This document shows positions 23,575 to 33,979 of a stretch of DNA of 64,000 nucleotides, in pieces; the first letter of the stretch is position 1, and each line of letters begins with the position of its first letter. The position numbers and the translations under genes were made by a program. The notes beneath the pieces are model-generated. The model worked only from the letters and a program-made list of their open reading frames with translations. It did not search any database and was not told the DNA's origin. This stretch comes from Deroplatys truncata (lineage: Eukaryota; Arthropoda; Insecta; Mantodea; Mantidae): assembly GCA_030765065.1 (NCBI GenBank), contig CM060989.1, forward strand, positions 59,596,001 through 59,660,000. Reading direction: 5' to 3'.

Positions 23575-24439
23575 ACTTTCTCTACTACGTACAGTAAGTA
23601 GGGGAAGTATTGTATTCCACCCAAAAATTCGATACCGAGATTTCACCGGAAATACATGTTTTGAGACCTCCTGAATCCAAAAAAAGCATTTTTGGAAACA
23701 TGTCCGTGTGTGTGTGTCTGTGTGTGTGTGTGTGTCTGTGTGTGTGTCTGTGAACAGCATAACTCAAAAACGAACAGATAAGCACCAAACTTGGTATTTA
23801 GGTTCCGTATCTTCCAGAGATGCGACACGAAGGTTTTCAAGAAAATCCCCCCACCCCAGACTACCCTTTACATGGAAGATTTTTCGAAAATTTTAATTTT
23901 CTCAAAAATGGCTCTAACGATTTTGATGAAAATATCATATGTTTAAGATAATGTCATTTGAAATGAAATGTATATCTCGAATTTTCTGGGAATGTCTCCA
24001 AAAGTATTCTTCATTGTGAACGACTTTTGCATAACTGGTAAACCATAAGAGATAGACAAAATTTTACTACACAAAAAATGTAGATCGCGTTAAAATACGC
24101 AACTTAAGTCATATACATTTCTTTTGTTGAGTGAACCGTTTTCGGGATATTGCTTGTTATTTCCTTAAATTTTCCAATACTTATACTTTTTCTCAAATTC
24201 GTTATTCATTTTTTTATGTCCTGGACTTGCAAAGAGAATAGAATGCGCCACATAGCAACCAGCGTTAAAATATTTGACTATCGCTTAAAAGCTACCATAT
24301 TACCCTTGCATCTACATGAAAATTAGCAAGAAGATTGACATCTCGATATCTCCATTAACATGAAGCATAAGGAGAATAAGCGTTTGTAAAAATAGATTGT
24401 ACAAGAGTAGAGAAAGTCATGTGAGTGTAACACATCAGA
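23575..24439 (-). mobile_element. HINE copy (reverse) inside piggyBac
   Basis: Begins ACTTTCTCTACTACGTAC and ends GTGTAACACATCAGA, with T-runs on both sides. The GT/CT microsatellite is at 23705-23755. Confidence 0.9.
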
Positions 24440-24444
24440 TTTTT

Positions 24445-26114
24445 TTATCTCATTTAGACAGAGTGCCACTCCACAAGTGTTACAAGTCCATTTACTTCTG
24501 TGTGGATTATATTTAGTGCTGAACTGAGCACAGCATCTTCAAGTCCCACGCACAGGCATATGCGCCACCTTGTCAAATCTTTTCTCATAGGGGACAATGG
24601 GCTTGAAATAACTCACAGGCTTGGTAAGAGGTGATGGCACAAGTCAGAAATCAGCCAAATGTATTTACGAACATTAGCATTGAAATATATGGATCCCTAA
24701 GTGTGGATTACTTGACCAGTAATCTCTGTACGAGGGCAGTTTTTTACTCCCATTAGAATATTTATGGCCAAGAAAACCATTATTTCATCCAAAGTTGCAG
24801 GTTCAAATTGTTTACCTGACTGGGTAGCTAGTTTGATATAATATATGCTCTAGCAATTCTGTAGTAAATGTGTGCAAGAAAATATCAATAGGAGATTCCA
24901 CAGTTTCAGGAATATTAGAACCATAATCTTTCACCAATACATCATTCTCGAATCTACAACGCTTTTTTCCCATATTCCATCCATATTTGTGTCTGACACT
25001 CAGTGGTTTCACATCACTATCTTCAACACCTCATCAGGGACACTAGGTTCACCACTGTTCTCATCTTCAATTTCAATTGCACAAACAGGTTCATTGACAG
25101 TAGCTGCCACTTCCATTTCGTCACTATCATAAAAAATCTGATGTGTTACACTCACATGACTTTCTCTACTCTTGTACAATCTAATTTTACAAACGCTTAT
25201 TCTCCATATGGTTCATGTTAATCGAGATATCGAGATGTCAATCTTATTGGTAATTTTCTTGTAGATGCAAGGGGAATACGGTAGCTTTTAAGCGATAGTC
25301 AAATATTTTAACGCTGGTTGCTATGTGGCGCATTCCATTCTCTTTGCATGTCCAGGACATAAAAAAAATGAATAACGAATGTGAGAAAAAGTATAAGTAT
25401 TGTAAAATTTAAGGAAATAACAAGCAATATCTCGAAAACGGTTCACTCAACAAAAGAAATGTGTATGACATAAGTTGTGTATTTTAACGCGATCTACATT
25501 TTTTGTGTAGTAAAATTTTGTCTATCTCTTATGGTTTACCAGTTATGCAAAAGTCGTTCACAATGAAGAATACTTTTGGAGACATTCCCAGAAAATTCGA
25601 GATATACATTTCATTTCTCATGACATTATCTTAAACATATGATATTTTCATCAAAATCGTCAGAGCCATTTTTGAGAAAATTAAAATTTTCGAAAAATCT
25701 TCCATGTAAAGTCTGGGGTGGGGGGATTTTCTTGAAAACCTTCGTGTCGCATTTCTGGAAGATACGGAACCTAAATACCAAGTTTGGTGTTTATCCGACT
25801 GTTCGTTTTTGAGTTATGCTGTTCACAGACACACACACAGACACACACACACACACAGACACACACACGGACATGTTTCCAAAAATGCTTTTTTTGGATT
25901 CAGGAGGTCTCAAAACATGTATTTCCGGTGAAATCTTGGTATCGAATTTTTGGGTGGAATGCAATACTTCCCCTACTTACTATACGTAGTAGAGAAAGTA
26001 AAAATCAACAGATTCAGGATCGCTAGGGATTTCATTCAGTATGTCATTTATGTTATTCTCCAAATTATCCCATATCAAATGACCAAGATGATCCCAAGTT
26101 ATCCTTGTAGCCAT
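24445..26114 (-). pseudogene. piggyBac transposase relic
   Basis: The start ATG is at 26112-26114 (MATRITWDHLGHLIWDN). The frame runs to PESVDF, is interrupted by the HINE 25137-25999, and resumes as YDSDEMEVAATVNEP with the acidic N-terminal stretch usual in this family. Next come ESPIDIFLHTFTTELLEHI, LAINILMGVKNCPR and DYWSSNPHLGIH, all typical of the N-terminal half of piggyBac transposases. Then it jumps to KPVSYFKPIVPYEKRFDKV and a Cys-rich tail CNTCGVALC near 24485. The catalytic Asp core between these parts is missing and stops are scattered, so it is dead. Confidence 0.82.
25137..25999 (+). mobile_element. HINE copy (forward) inside piggyBac coding sequence
   Basis: Left end TCTGATGTGTTACACTCAC, right end GTAGTAGAGAAAGT, A-runs on both sides. 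Because it splits a coding frame, the empty site can be deduced: a run of five T (minus strand). Confidence 0.92.
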
Positions 26115-26563
26115 TTCAATTGAGCTGAAATAAAACGAACATTTTGCAGATTATGGTGTCTGCCTACCCTACTTGCAAGGTGGTTACGTCTAGAAACCAC
26201 GTAATATTTATAATAATAATGACACTTCAATTCATGTGTATGCGTTTATAGTAATCAAAGTATATACAGAACGTTTAGAAGAAACAAATAACCATACAAA
26301 ACATACCTAGATGCAATATTCGAGCATGTAACAGAAATGAAAATGTTTACTGCTGTTCCCGCAACAAAGCAAGCTGCATCAAAACCTGACAACTTAGTTT
26401 ATACAGGCTGGTCATACAAAACGCAGAGTAGTAAAATTTCCATGTATTTGTAAACGGTCAGTGATTGTAGCGAGGTGGTAGTGAATTGGAACCATCATGC
26501 AGCAAGGAAGAAAACGCTGCATTAAAAGGTGGTTACGTCTGAGCGCCACTATGCTTCAAAGGG
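26115..26563. other. Non-coding 5' part of the piggyBac element
   Basis: GGTGGTTACGTCT occurs twice (about 26180 and 26528), a subterminal repeat such as transposases often bind. Otherwise AT-rich, no gene. Confidence 0.5.
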
Positions 26564-26567
26564 TTAA

Positions 26568-27008
26568 GGAGACCTCGCAGAATCACAACTCATTACCGCT
26601 CCCACCATCCCATTACGCAACTGCATGCTAACCTCACGTAATTACTAAATGCACGTACAAACCACTATTAACCAAATCACCACACATCACTAGCAAGCCA
26701 CCAAATCTTACCTTACTTACACCATCAAACCCTCAGGCTGTACTAAGGACTTGTTCATGGCTGCAGCCTGGGAATTCATCTTTTGACGCGCTCGCATGCA
26801 AAGCATGCCAGCAACACACATCACGAAATTAACCGGGGTGCTTATGCGGGACCCGACTAACCTACTCACTAACTCATAACCAACTCCCTGCATGTTAGAC
26901 ATTAACTGCACGAGGGAGGCGATGTAGTTTGCACGGCAACGCATGCCGGACGATCGCCACCGGGACGGGCGGGTGTGGGGCACGTCCTTTTTCCCCTTAG
27001 GGGGTTAT
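26568..27008 (+). repeat. 3' end of a non-LTR retrotransposon (candidate)
   Basis: Contains GGCTGCAGCC, GTGCTTATGCGGGACC and the hairpin block GAGGCGATGTAG...GATCGCCACC, ending in an A-run. The first two recur at 48570-48670 and the last at 4410-4460. No coding sequence recognised. Confidence 0.5.
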
Positions 27009-27009
27009 T

Positions 27010-27437
27010 TAAAAAAACAACTTGGGTTTTCATGGTCGGTAGGTGAATGCTGGTGTGGTTTCTCATCTACTACATCATCCTTTCCATAATTTCCCTTTCA
27101 TTCCGTTTGCTTCTCAACTTTCAATTGTAGGTTCTAGTTTCGTGATGTATGACGGTGCCGGACAGATGGCGCGGATGTTTTCTTAAAAGAAAAAGTACTT
27201 TCAGTGGACACTAGAAGGCTGCTTGATCGACAGGTCGTTCATCGCCCTCTGTAGGCAGCTCTAGCAGTGGGACGGGTCTTTGAGACTGGACACTTAGGGA
27301 CTTCCGCGCGTCTCTGCCTGCGGCATGTAGCCTCCCGTGGTTCCGTCACTTCATCCCTTCCCCCTGAGGCGATAGCTACAATAGCTCTAGTAGGTCGCAA
27401 TGTGCGAAGTCTCCCCCTCCTTTGTATAGCCTGTACC
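27010..27437 (+). mobile_element. SINE family A copy, head missing
   Basis: Starts within the body (TGGGTTTTCATGGTCGG), continues GTATGACGGTGCCGGACAG and the tail GGGACTTCCGCGCGTCTC, and ends TATAGCCTGTACC, close to the end of the copy at 57989-58443. Confidence 0.7.
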
Positions 27438-27590
27438 TACACTTACCAGGCGGAACAACTAGCAATAATTAAAGGTTTAGAAAGTATACACAAATTACAA
27501 GATGCTGTTAATGGGATTCGCTCAGCAACTATAATTACTGAGAGACAAATATCTTTGGACAAGAATATAAAAATATTAAGTAAAAAAGTT
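27430..27590 (+). pseudogene. LINE RNase H fragment, N-terminal half
   Basis: Reads YQAEQLAIIKGLESIHKLQ, then ATIITERQISLD: the Glu-bearing helix and the next strand of the RNase H domain found at the end of many insect LINE polyproteins. The catalytic Asp of the TDS motif is replaced (TERQ). The rest of the domain follows on the opposite strand. Confidence 0.65.
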
Positions 27591-27599
27591 AGTTTGCCA

Positions 27600-27802
27600 T
27601 TTGATATTAATTGTCATTCTCTTTGCCAACTCTCGTAACTTAGGTTCTGCAGTTGATTGTATATTTCACATTTTGGCATTTTATTGTAGTATGCTTCTAA
27701 ATCATTGCCATTTGCTGCCTCCTTTGCTAGTTGGTCCACCACTTCATTACCAGAATGTCTCACGTATGCCTTTATCCATTTGAAACATATTTTCCAGTTA
27801 TT
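27600..27802 (-). pseudogene. LINE RNase H fragment, C-terminal half, inverted
   Basis: On the minus strand: NNWKICFKWIKAYVRHSGNE, then VVDQLAKEAANG and LSYESWQRE. This is the second half of an RNase H domain, with its final Asp. Its upstream end is cut by the HINE starting at 27803. With the plus-strand N-terminal half at 27430-27590 it makes one domain in two opposed pieces. Confidence 0.75.
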
Positions 27803-28361
27803 ACTTTCTCTACTACGTATTCCACCCAAAAATTCGATACCGAGATTTTACCGGAAATATATGTTTTGAGACATGTCCGTGTGTGTGTCTGTGAACAGCA
27901 TAACTCAGAAACGAACAGTCGGATAAACACCAAACTTGGTATTTAGGTTCAGTATCTTCCAGAGATGCGACACAAAGGTTTTCAAGAAAATCCCCCCACC
28001 CCAGATTACCCTTTACATGGAACATTTTTCGAAAATTTTTATTTTCTCAAAAACGACTCTAACATTTTGATTAAAGTATCATACGTTTAAGACATTTTTA
28101 TGGCATATATAATGTACATCTTGAATTTTCTGGGAATGTCTCCAAACGTACTCTCCATTGTGAACGACTTTTCCATAACTGGTAAACAATAAGAGTTAGA
28201 CAAAATGTTACTACACAAAAAAGTAGATCGCGTTAAAATACACAATTTATGTCATATACATTTTTTTTTTTTGATGAGTGAACAATTTTCGAGTTATTGC
28301 TTGTTATTACCTTAAATTTTCAATGCTTATTTTCTCAAATGGGAATTCGTTATTCATTTTT
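27803..28361 (-). mobile_element. HINE copy (reverse), 3'-truncated
   Basis: Starts ACTTTCTCTACTACGTATTC with a small deletion before CCACCCAAAAATTCG. It is cut at the internal T-run in ATTCGTTATTCATTTT, exactly where the next copy begins. Confidence 0.85.
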
Positions 28362-29288
28362 ACTTTCTCTACTACGTACAGTAAGTAGGGGAAGTACTGT
28401 ATTCCACCCAAAAATTCGATACCGAGATTTCACCGGAAATACATGTTTTGAGACCCCACGAATACAAAAAAAGCATTTTTGGAAACATGTCCGTGTGTGT
28501 GTCTGTCTGTCTGTGAACAGCATAACTCAGAAACGAAAAGTCGGATAAGCACCAAACTTGGTATTTAGGTTCAGTATCTTCCAGAGATGCGACACGAAGG
28601 TTTTCAAGAAAATTCCCCCACCCCAGATTACCCTTTACATGGAACATTTTTCGAAAATTTTTATTTTCTCAAAAACGGTTCTAACGATTTTGATTAAAGT
28701 ATCATATGTTTTAGACATTTTTATGGCAAATAAAATGTACGTCTTGAATTTTCTGGGAATGTCTCCAAAAGTACTCTTCATTGTGAACGACTTTTGCATA
28801 ACAATGTTAATACACAAAAATGTAGATCGCGCTAAAATACACAATTTATGTCATATACATTTTTTTTGATGAGTGAACCATTTTCGAGATATTGCTTGTT
28901 ATTCCCTTAAATTTTTCAATGCTTATTTTCTCAAATGGGAATTCGTTATTCATTTTTTTGTCTTGGTTATGCAAAGAGTATTAATCTGTGGCAAAGGGAA
29001 TGGTGCTGCACATAGCAACCAGCTATTAAGATATATGTCTATGCTTAAAGGCTACTGTATTTCTATATTTCCCTTGCAAATACAAAACAAGGGGAACTAG
29101 TACGCCTTAAGCGATAGTCAAATATTTTTAGAACTGGTCGCTATGTGTAAAATGTAATTCTCTTTTCATGTCAAAAGATCGTTTCTGCAAATATTTATCT
29201 CGATTAATATGAAATAGATGGAGAATAAGAGTTTGTAAAAATAGTTTGTACAAGAGTAGAGAAAGTCATGTGAGTGTAACACATCAAA
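28362..29288 (-). mobile_element. HINE copy (reverse)
   Basis: Complete: ACTTTCTCTACTACGTACAG to GTGTAACACATCAAA. It sits at the internal T-run of the copy to its left, but the rest of that older copy does not continue on the right. Confidence 0.9.
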
Positions 29289-30070
29289 TTTTTTTCTATA
29301 CACCTGTATATGGCATATAAAGTTTTGCATACGAGATTCTTTTTATGACAAATCACTACTCAGACTGAAATTTGGTTTGGGAATTCCCTGTCTACAGATT
29401 TATAACAACAGCCTGAACTATCTTCAGGAGTTCCACGAGTTTTGATAGTTTTGGGGGTGATTTTAGATCCCTAGTTGAAATGAAGAAGAGATTATAGCAA
29501 TAAAAAATTTAACGTAGGAGAAACAATTATGAGTTACTAGTTTTTGAGAATAGCACTTTAAAACTATTGATTAAGCTCAACGCTTATTGGTGAATAAGCT
29601 ACCAATGAGGACCGTACATTGGCTGAAAGACACTCGCGTGTAATTATCAACAATAGTAGCACAAGTGCTGATATTTTCTGACGATTTGATTAAAGTTAAT
29701 GAATGCTTCTTTTCATGATAATTATTTCAAGGAACTCGGCTTGAAAGATGACAAGTTTATTTATTATGAACTTGCATATTTTAGCCGCACCCAGTGCTGT
29801 AGTCTTCGTCACTAACCGAACCGTCAATTTTATAATTTCTCACTGCACAGAATGCTGAATATGGTTCCACAGCATACTCTTGTTCTTCTTCGTATTTTCA
29901 GGTGTTAAACTGTCTACAGCTGCTCTTATATTAGCAATATTTTGACTACCAAAGTGCGCCATGTTTGAATTATAATTATTGTAGTCACGGCCTACGTAAT
30001 CTCACACAATGCATTCCTATAAATTAAAAACAAGTGCACTACGACTTTGATTGGTCATCTATCTAATAGA
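29289..30070. other. Unassigned AT-rich sequence
   Basis: No repeats or ORFs recognised. Confidence 0.35.
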
Positions 30071-30572
30071 CAGAGTTATTCAAAAAGAAGGAACGGATTT
30101 TAAATATTTATTTCTAATGAACGACAATAGATGGCGACACATGCGATACATCACTGAATAGAGAAAAGTTCAAAGTTTTGTTTTATATGTTCAAAATGAG
30201 CACCATTTGTTATGCGGGGACGACCAGTACTTTTCCGTTTGCATACACAACCATCTTCTACGAATTTATTGTGTTAATTGTAAATTGTTTATGATGAGGC
30301 GGCTCGTTGTTGAACTTGCAAGGAAATGCACGCTGCAATGAAACAGTGGATTCACTCTTTGCATAATGCAGCACACAAAACGACTTTTCCTGTGGTGTCG
30401 CCATTTTCTCGTAAACAAACCCAATGTCGCGTTAGGCACTGAATGGAACTAATAGGTGGGGCTTAAAACTTTGAACTTTCCTCTATTCAATGACGATTGT
30501 ATGTGTCGTTATCTATTGTCGTTCATTAAAAATGAATATTTAAAATCTGTTCCTTCTTTTTGAATAACCCTG
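30071..30572 (-). mobile_element. Short Tc1/mariner-superfamily deletion derivative
   Basis: Inverted repeats of about 110 bp (outermost words CAGAGTTATTCAAAAAGAAG and, rc, CAGGGTTATTCAAAAAGAAG); a TA remains on the right (30573-30574). The minus strand still encodes the N-terminal start of a transposase, MATPQEKSFCVLHYAKSES (from about 30413), a sequence common to insect members of this superfamily. Everything after about 60 residues is gone, so it is non-autonomous. Confidence 0.82.
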
Positions 30573-30574
30573 TA

Positions 30575-31130
30575 CTTTACCTATCATTGGCTAATGGAAT
30601 AGTGAGTGCTTTGTAATTATCATCCTAACATCCCCACAACAAATTGTGGTCTTGTTTTCTTTTAATAAATAAGTTACAATGAGCAGTATTTTTCTAAGTC
30701 TAGAGGAGGAAGTGAATGTAAAAGCAGCTTTTGAAATGTTATTTTCTCAGGAAATTTGGGCCACCATGTCATCAGCACACCGTGGGGAATATAAGAGAAC
30801 AGAGGGAACGCTGCACAACCCTCGGGCTAAGCTTTCACACATTTCTCTAACAACGGCAAGCTGCATTGCAATATTACTCCTGTAGCAAATTTGGTGATCC
30901 GGGGAGAGACATTTGGCAACGCAAACTATACTGCATACTATAGCCCATATGTTTATAGTGTATGTATGGTTTTACATTCCGCATAAACTCAGCCTTATCG
31001 GCCATAAAGTAAGTCTTTATGGGAGCGATACAGAAGACAATAAGGCTTCATATAACATTCACCGAAACTTTCTGACAATTTACATTCATGCCCAGTTGAT
31101 TTCATTTAACGATATTATATTACTGCTATA
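30575..31130. other. Unassigned sequence
   Basis: Two frames of 68 and 78 codons (30679-30885, 30913-31149) are open but unrecognised. Confidence 0.3.
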
Positions 31131-31192
31131 CAGGGTGTTTCATAAGTAAGCAGTGATGCAAATGAAAGTAAAATTAACTCTTTTGTAAAAAA

Positions 31193-31904
31193 TCTGATGT
31201 GTTACACTCACATGACTTTCTCTACTCTTGTACAACCTATTATTACAAACGCTTATTCTCCATATGCTTCATGTTAATCCAGATATCGAGATGTCAATCT
31301 TATTGCTAATTTTCTTGTAGATGCAAGGGGAATATGGTAGCTTTTAAGCGATAGTCAAATATTTTAACGCTGGTTGCTATGTGGCGCATTCCATTCTCTT
31401 TGCAAGTCCAGGACATAAAAAAATGAGTAACGAATTTGAGAAAAAGTATAAGTATTGGAAAATTTAAGGGAATAACAAGCAATATCTCGAAAACGGTTCA
31501 CTCAACAACAAAAAATGTATATGACATAAATTGTGTATTGTAACGCGATCTACATTTTTTGTGCAGTAAAATTTTGTCTATCTCTTATGGTTTACCAGTT
31601 ATGCAAAAGTCGTTCAGAATGAAGAACACTTTTGGAGACATTCCCAGAAAATTCGAGATATACATTTCATTTGTCATGAAAATACCTTAAACATATGCTA
31701 TTTTAATCAAAATCGTTAGAGCCATTTTTGAGAAAATTAAAATTTTCGAAAAATGTTCCATGTAAAGGGTAGTCTGGGGTGGGGGGATTTTCTTGAAAAC
31801 CTTCGTGTCGCATCTCTGGAAGACACTGAACCTAAATACCAAGTTTGGTGTTTATCCGACTGTTCGTTTCTGAGTTATACTGTTCACAGACACACAGACA
31901 CACA

Positions 31905-31947
<43 letters not shown>

Positions 31948-32084
31948 ACACACGGACATGTTTCCAAAAATGCTTTTTTTGGATTCAGGGAGTCTCAAAA
32001 CATGTATTTCCGGTGAAATCTCGGTATTGAATTTTTGGGTGGAATGCAATACTTCCCCTACTTACTATACGTAGTAGAGAAAGT
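31193..32084 (+). mobile_element. HINE copy (forward)
   Basis: Left end TCTGATGTGTTACACTCAC, right end GTAGTAGAGAAAGT, with a long pure CA tract at 31908-31942. Inserted in an A-run of the left TIR of the surrounding transposon. Confidence 0.92.
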
Positions 32085-32214
32085 AAAAAAAGCTTGAACA
32101 CTCAAATTTATTACTTTGAAAGAAAATTTTACAAAAAACAAACAAAATTTCAGCATTATTATACAGGATGTGAGATCATCGATCAAATTTTTAAATGGTA
32201 ACATACCTTTTCTT

Positions 32215-32425
32215 TCTTGTAATTAATTGTTTTTCCACACAAACCGTGTGTTGGACAAGGTTGGAAAGTTAGAATTAGACGACTGAAAAATTCACTACCA
32301 TTGCCGGGGTTTGAATCTCCCGGTCTCCATTCAGTTGCTTTAATCACTGAGCTACCACGGGAACATTCCGGTACGTCTGATTCTACCTTACCAACCTTGT
32401 TCAACACACGGCTTGTGTGAAAGAA
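32215..32425 (-). mobile_element. tRNA-derived SINE (family B), minus strand
   Basis: Minus strand: TCCCGTGGTAGCTCAGTGAT (A box), GAGATTCAAACCCCGGC (B box), then TTTTTCAGTCGTCTAATTC and a tail with ACACACGG/TTGTGTGG. It pairs inverted with the copy at 32575-32720. Confidence 0.75.
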
Positions 32426-32574
32426 CAATTAATTCCATTAATTGACCTAATAGTGGTTGAAACTATGAAGCCCGGGACTTAAATACTTACAGCATTGTAA
32501 GTCGACATTGGGGTATTCATCACAATATAATTTGAGATCTCCTTATAGTTTACCGGGAAAAATTCGAATCAGTT

Positions 32575-32720
32575 GGGGAATTTAATGTCGTACCGGCATG
32601 TTACCATGGTGGCTTAGTGGTTAGAGCAACCGTACGGAGACCGGGAGATCCGGGGTTCAAATCCTGGCGATGACATTGAATTTTTCAGTCGTCTGATTTT
32701 ACCTTACTAAGTTTTTCTTT
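32575..32720 (+). mobile_element. tRNA-derived SINE (family B), plus strand
   Basis: Upstream family word AATTTAATGTCGTACCGGC, then TGGCTTAGTGGTTAGAGCA (A box) and GGGGTTCAAATCCTGGC (B box), then TTTTTCAGTCGTCTGATT. Confidence 0.78.
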
Positions 32721-33155
32721 CTTGTTTTCTGTAAAAGTAACAGCTTAATTGTTGGCTTATTTAAAAAAATTCTCTATAATTTATGCATCTACGGTAACAA
32801 ATGAAGTTCTAATTATTTAAAAGGGTGTTCAAAGTGTTCCCATAGTAACCAAATCTTTTGTATGAGACAAATGAATTTGTTCATGCAGAAACAATAATGT
32901 TGCAATTTAAAATGTTTGTTGATAACATTAATGTATAATCGCTGAAAATCTTGTTTATTTTTGTAAAATTTTCCTTTCAAAATATTAAATTAATGTGTCC
33001 GAGGATTTTTTAAAAGATGAATTAATTTTAGTTTTATTTGCGGCATTCCTTACTTATAAAACACCCTGTATAATGTACAGATGAAGAGCGTTACTTATAT
33101 ATTGCAATCAACATCATTGAAAATATAGGTTTTGAAGTGCCTTTAAAAGAAAAGT

Positions 33156-33181
33156 CCACACACACACACACACACACACAC
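33156..33181. repeat. (CA)n microsatellite
   Basis: Pure CA run at the expected position of the HINE family. Confidence 0.95.
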
Positions 33182-33979
33182 GTGTATTTATGTATGTGTA
33201 TGTGTGTACAGCCCGGAATGTTTTAAGTCTTGGTAAACAAATGTGAAAATGTTCAATGTTTTGTTTTTTGCATTTTATTATACTTGTAATTTGTAGTTTC
33301 ATACTGCACAATGGGTTTTTTAATATCAACAATTTTAAAGCCACAAATGGCTATTTAATCGGTTCTGTACCATTCAGGTAAAGCACCGCATTGAACTTTA
33401 AACTCCATTTTCCTCAGTTCTTTTTTCCAGAATTTTTCACTATTTAGAACACTCATTACACCACAGTGTATAACCAATTAGCTCGACATTTTTAGAAGAG
33501 TTTCAACAATTACGGATTGTGTATCAGTTAAAAATATTAAACAGTTCAGTTGAAATTAATTATTTTCCAGAACTCACATTGAAAAACTACAAAAATGCAC
33601 ACAAAATATTTTTCTCTTGAAATAATTAAAATTAAGAAACAAACAAAACGTAAATCTTGTATTTTCTGGAAGTTCTCTACATTATAAATGACCTTTGAAT
33701 AAACAGGTAGACAAAAATGCTATTACACAAAAAATGAAGATCTATTTAAAAAAAACAATTTATTTGAGAAAAAAAATTTTGGAACGCAGGAGCCATTTCC
33801 ATTAAAATTGGTTTGACTTTTTCAATACTTTGTAGTTCTTTAAAACACTGTCACTATTCACTTGTTTGGAAAGAGTATAGATTTTAAAAGCCGGCATGTA
33901 GCAAGCCGCTTTTTAACATCTGACTATCGATCAGGTTTCCTCCATTCCCCTTGTACCTAGAACGAAATGTGTAATGAAA

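Larger units (their letters stand above)
23367..26563 (-). mobile_element. piggyBac-type element with core deletion and two HINE insertions
   Basis: The ends match as inverted repeats (CGCTTTGAAGCA at the left, CCCTTTGAAGCA at the right on the minus strand) and each is flanked by TTAA, at 23363-23366 and 26564-26567: the piggyBac signature. Removing the two HINEs (23575-24439 and 25137-25999) leaves about 1.45 kb, shorter than a full element. Confidence 0.88.
31131..33068. mobile_element. Long-TIR transposon carrying a HINE and two SINEs
   Basis: Ends CAGGGTGTTTCATAAGTAAG and (rc) CAGGGTGTTTTATAAGTAAG, flanked by TA (31129-31130, 33069-33070). The similarity extends inward for more than 150 bp once the HINE is removed (shared word GAAAATTTTACAAAAA). 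No transposase is seen. With the HINE and SINEs taken out only a few hundred bases remain, so it is a MITE or foldback-like element. Confidence 0.82.

Noticed and set aside
23524-23840. His/Thr-rich frames (HTHTHTQTHT) around CA/GT tracts, here and in other copies
   Set aside because: They are translations of the HINE microsatellite, recurring in every copy and in several frames.
32590-32680. tRNA gene candidates (also near 2330, 21850, 43930, 55500, 60790, 61090)
   Set aside because: The A and B boxes are good, but the acceptor stems do not close and each is followed by a shared SINE body; they are SINE heads.
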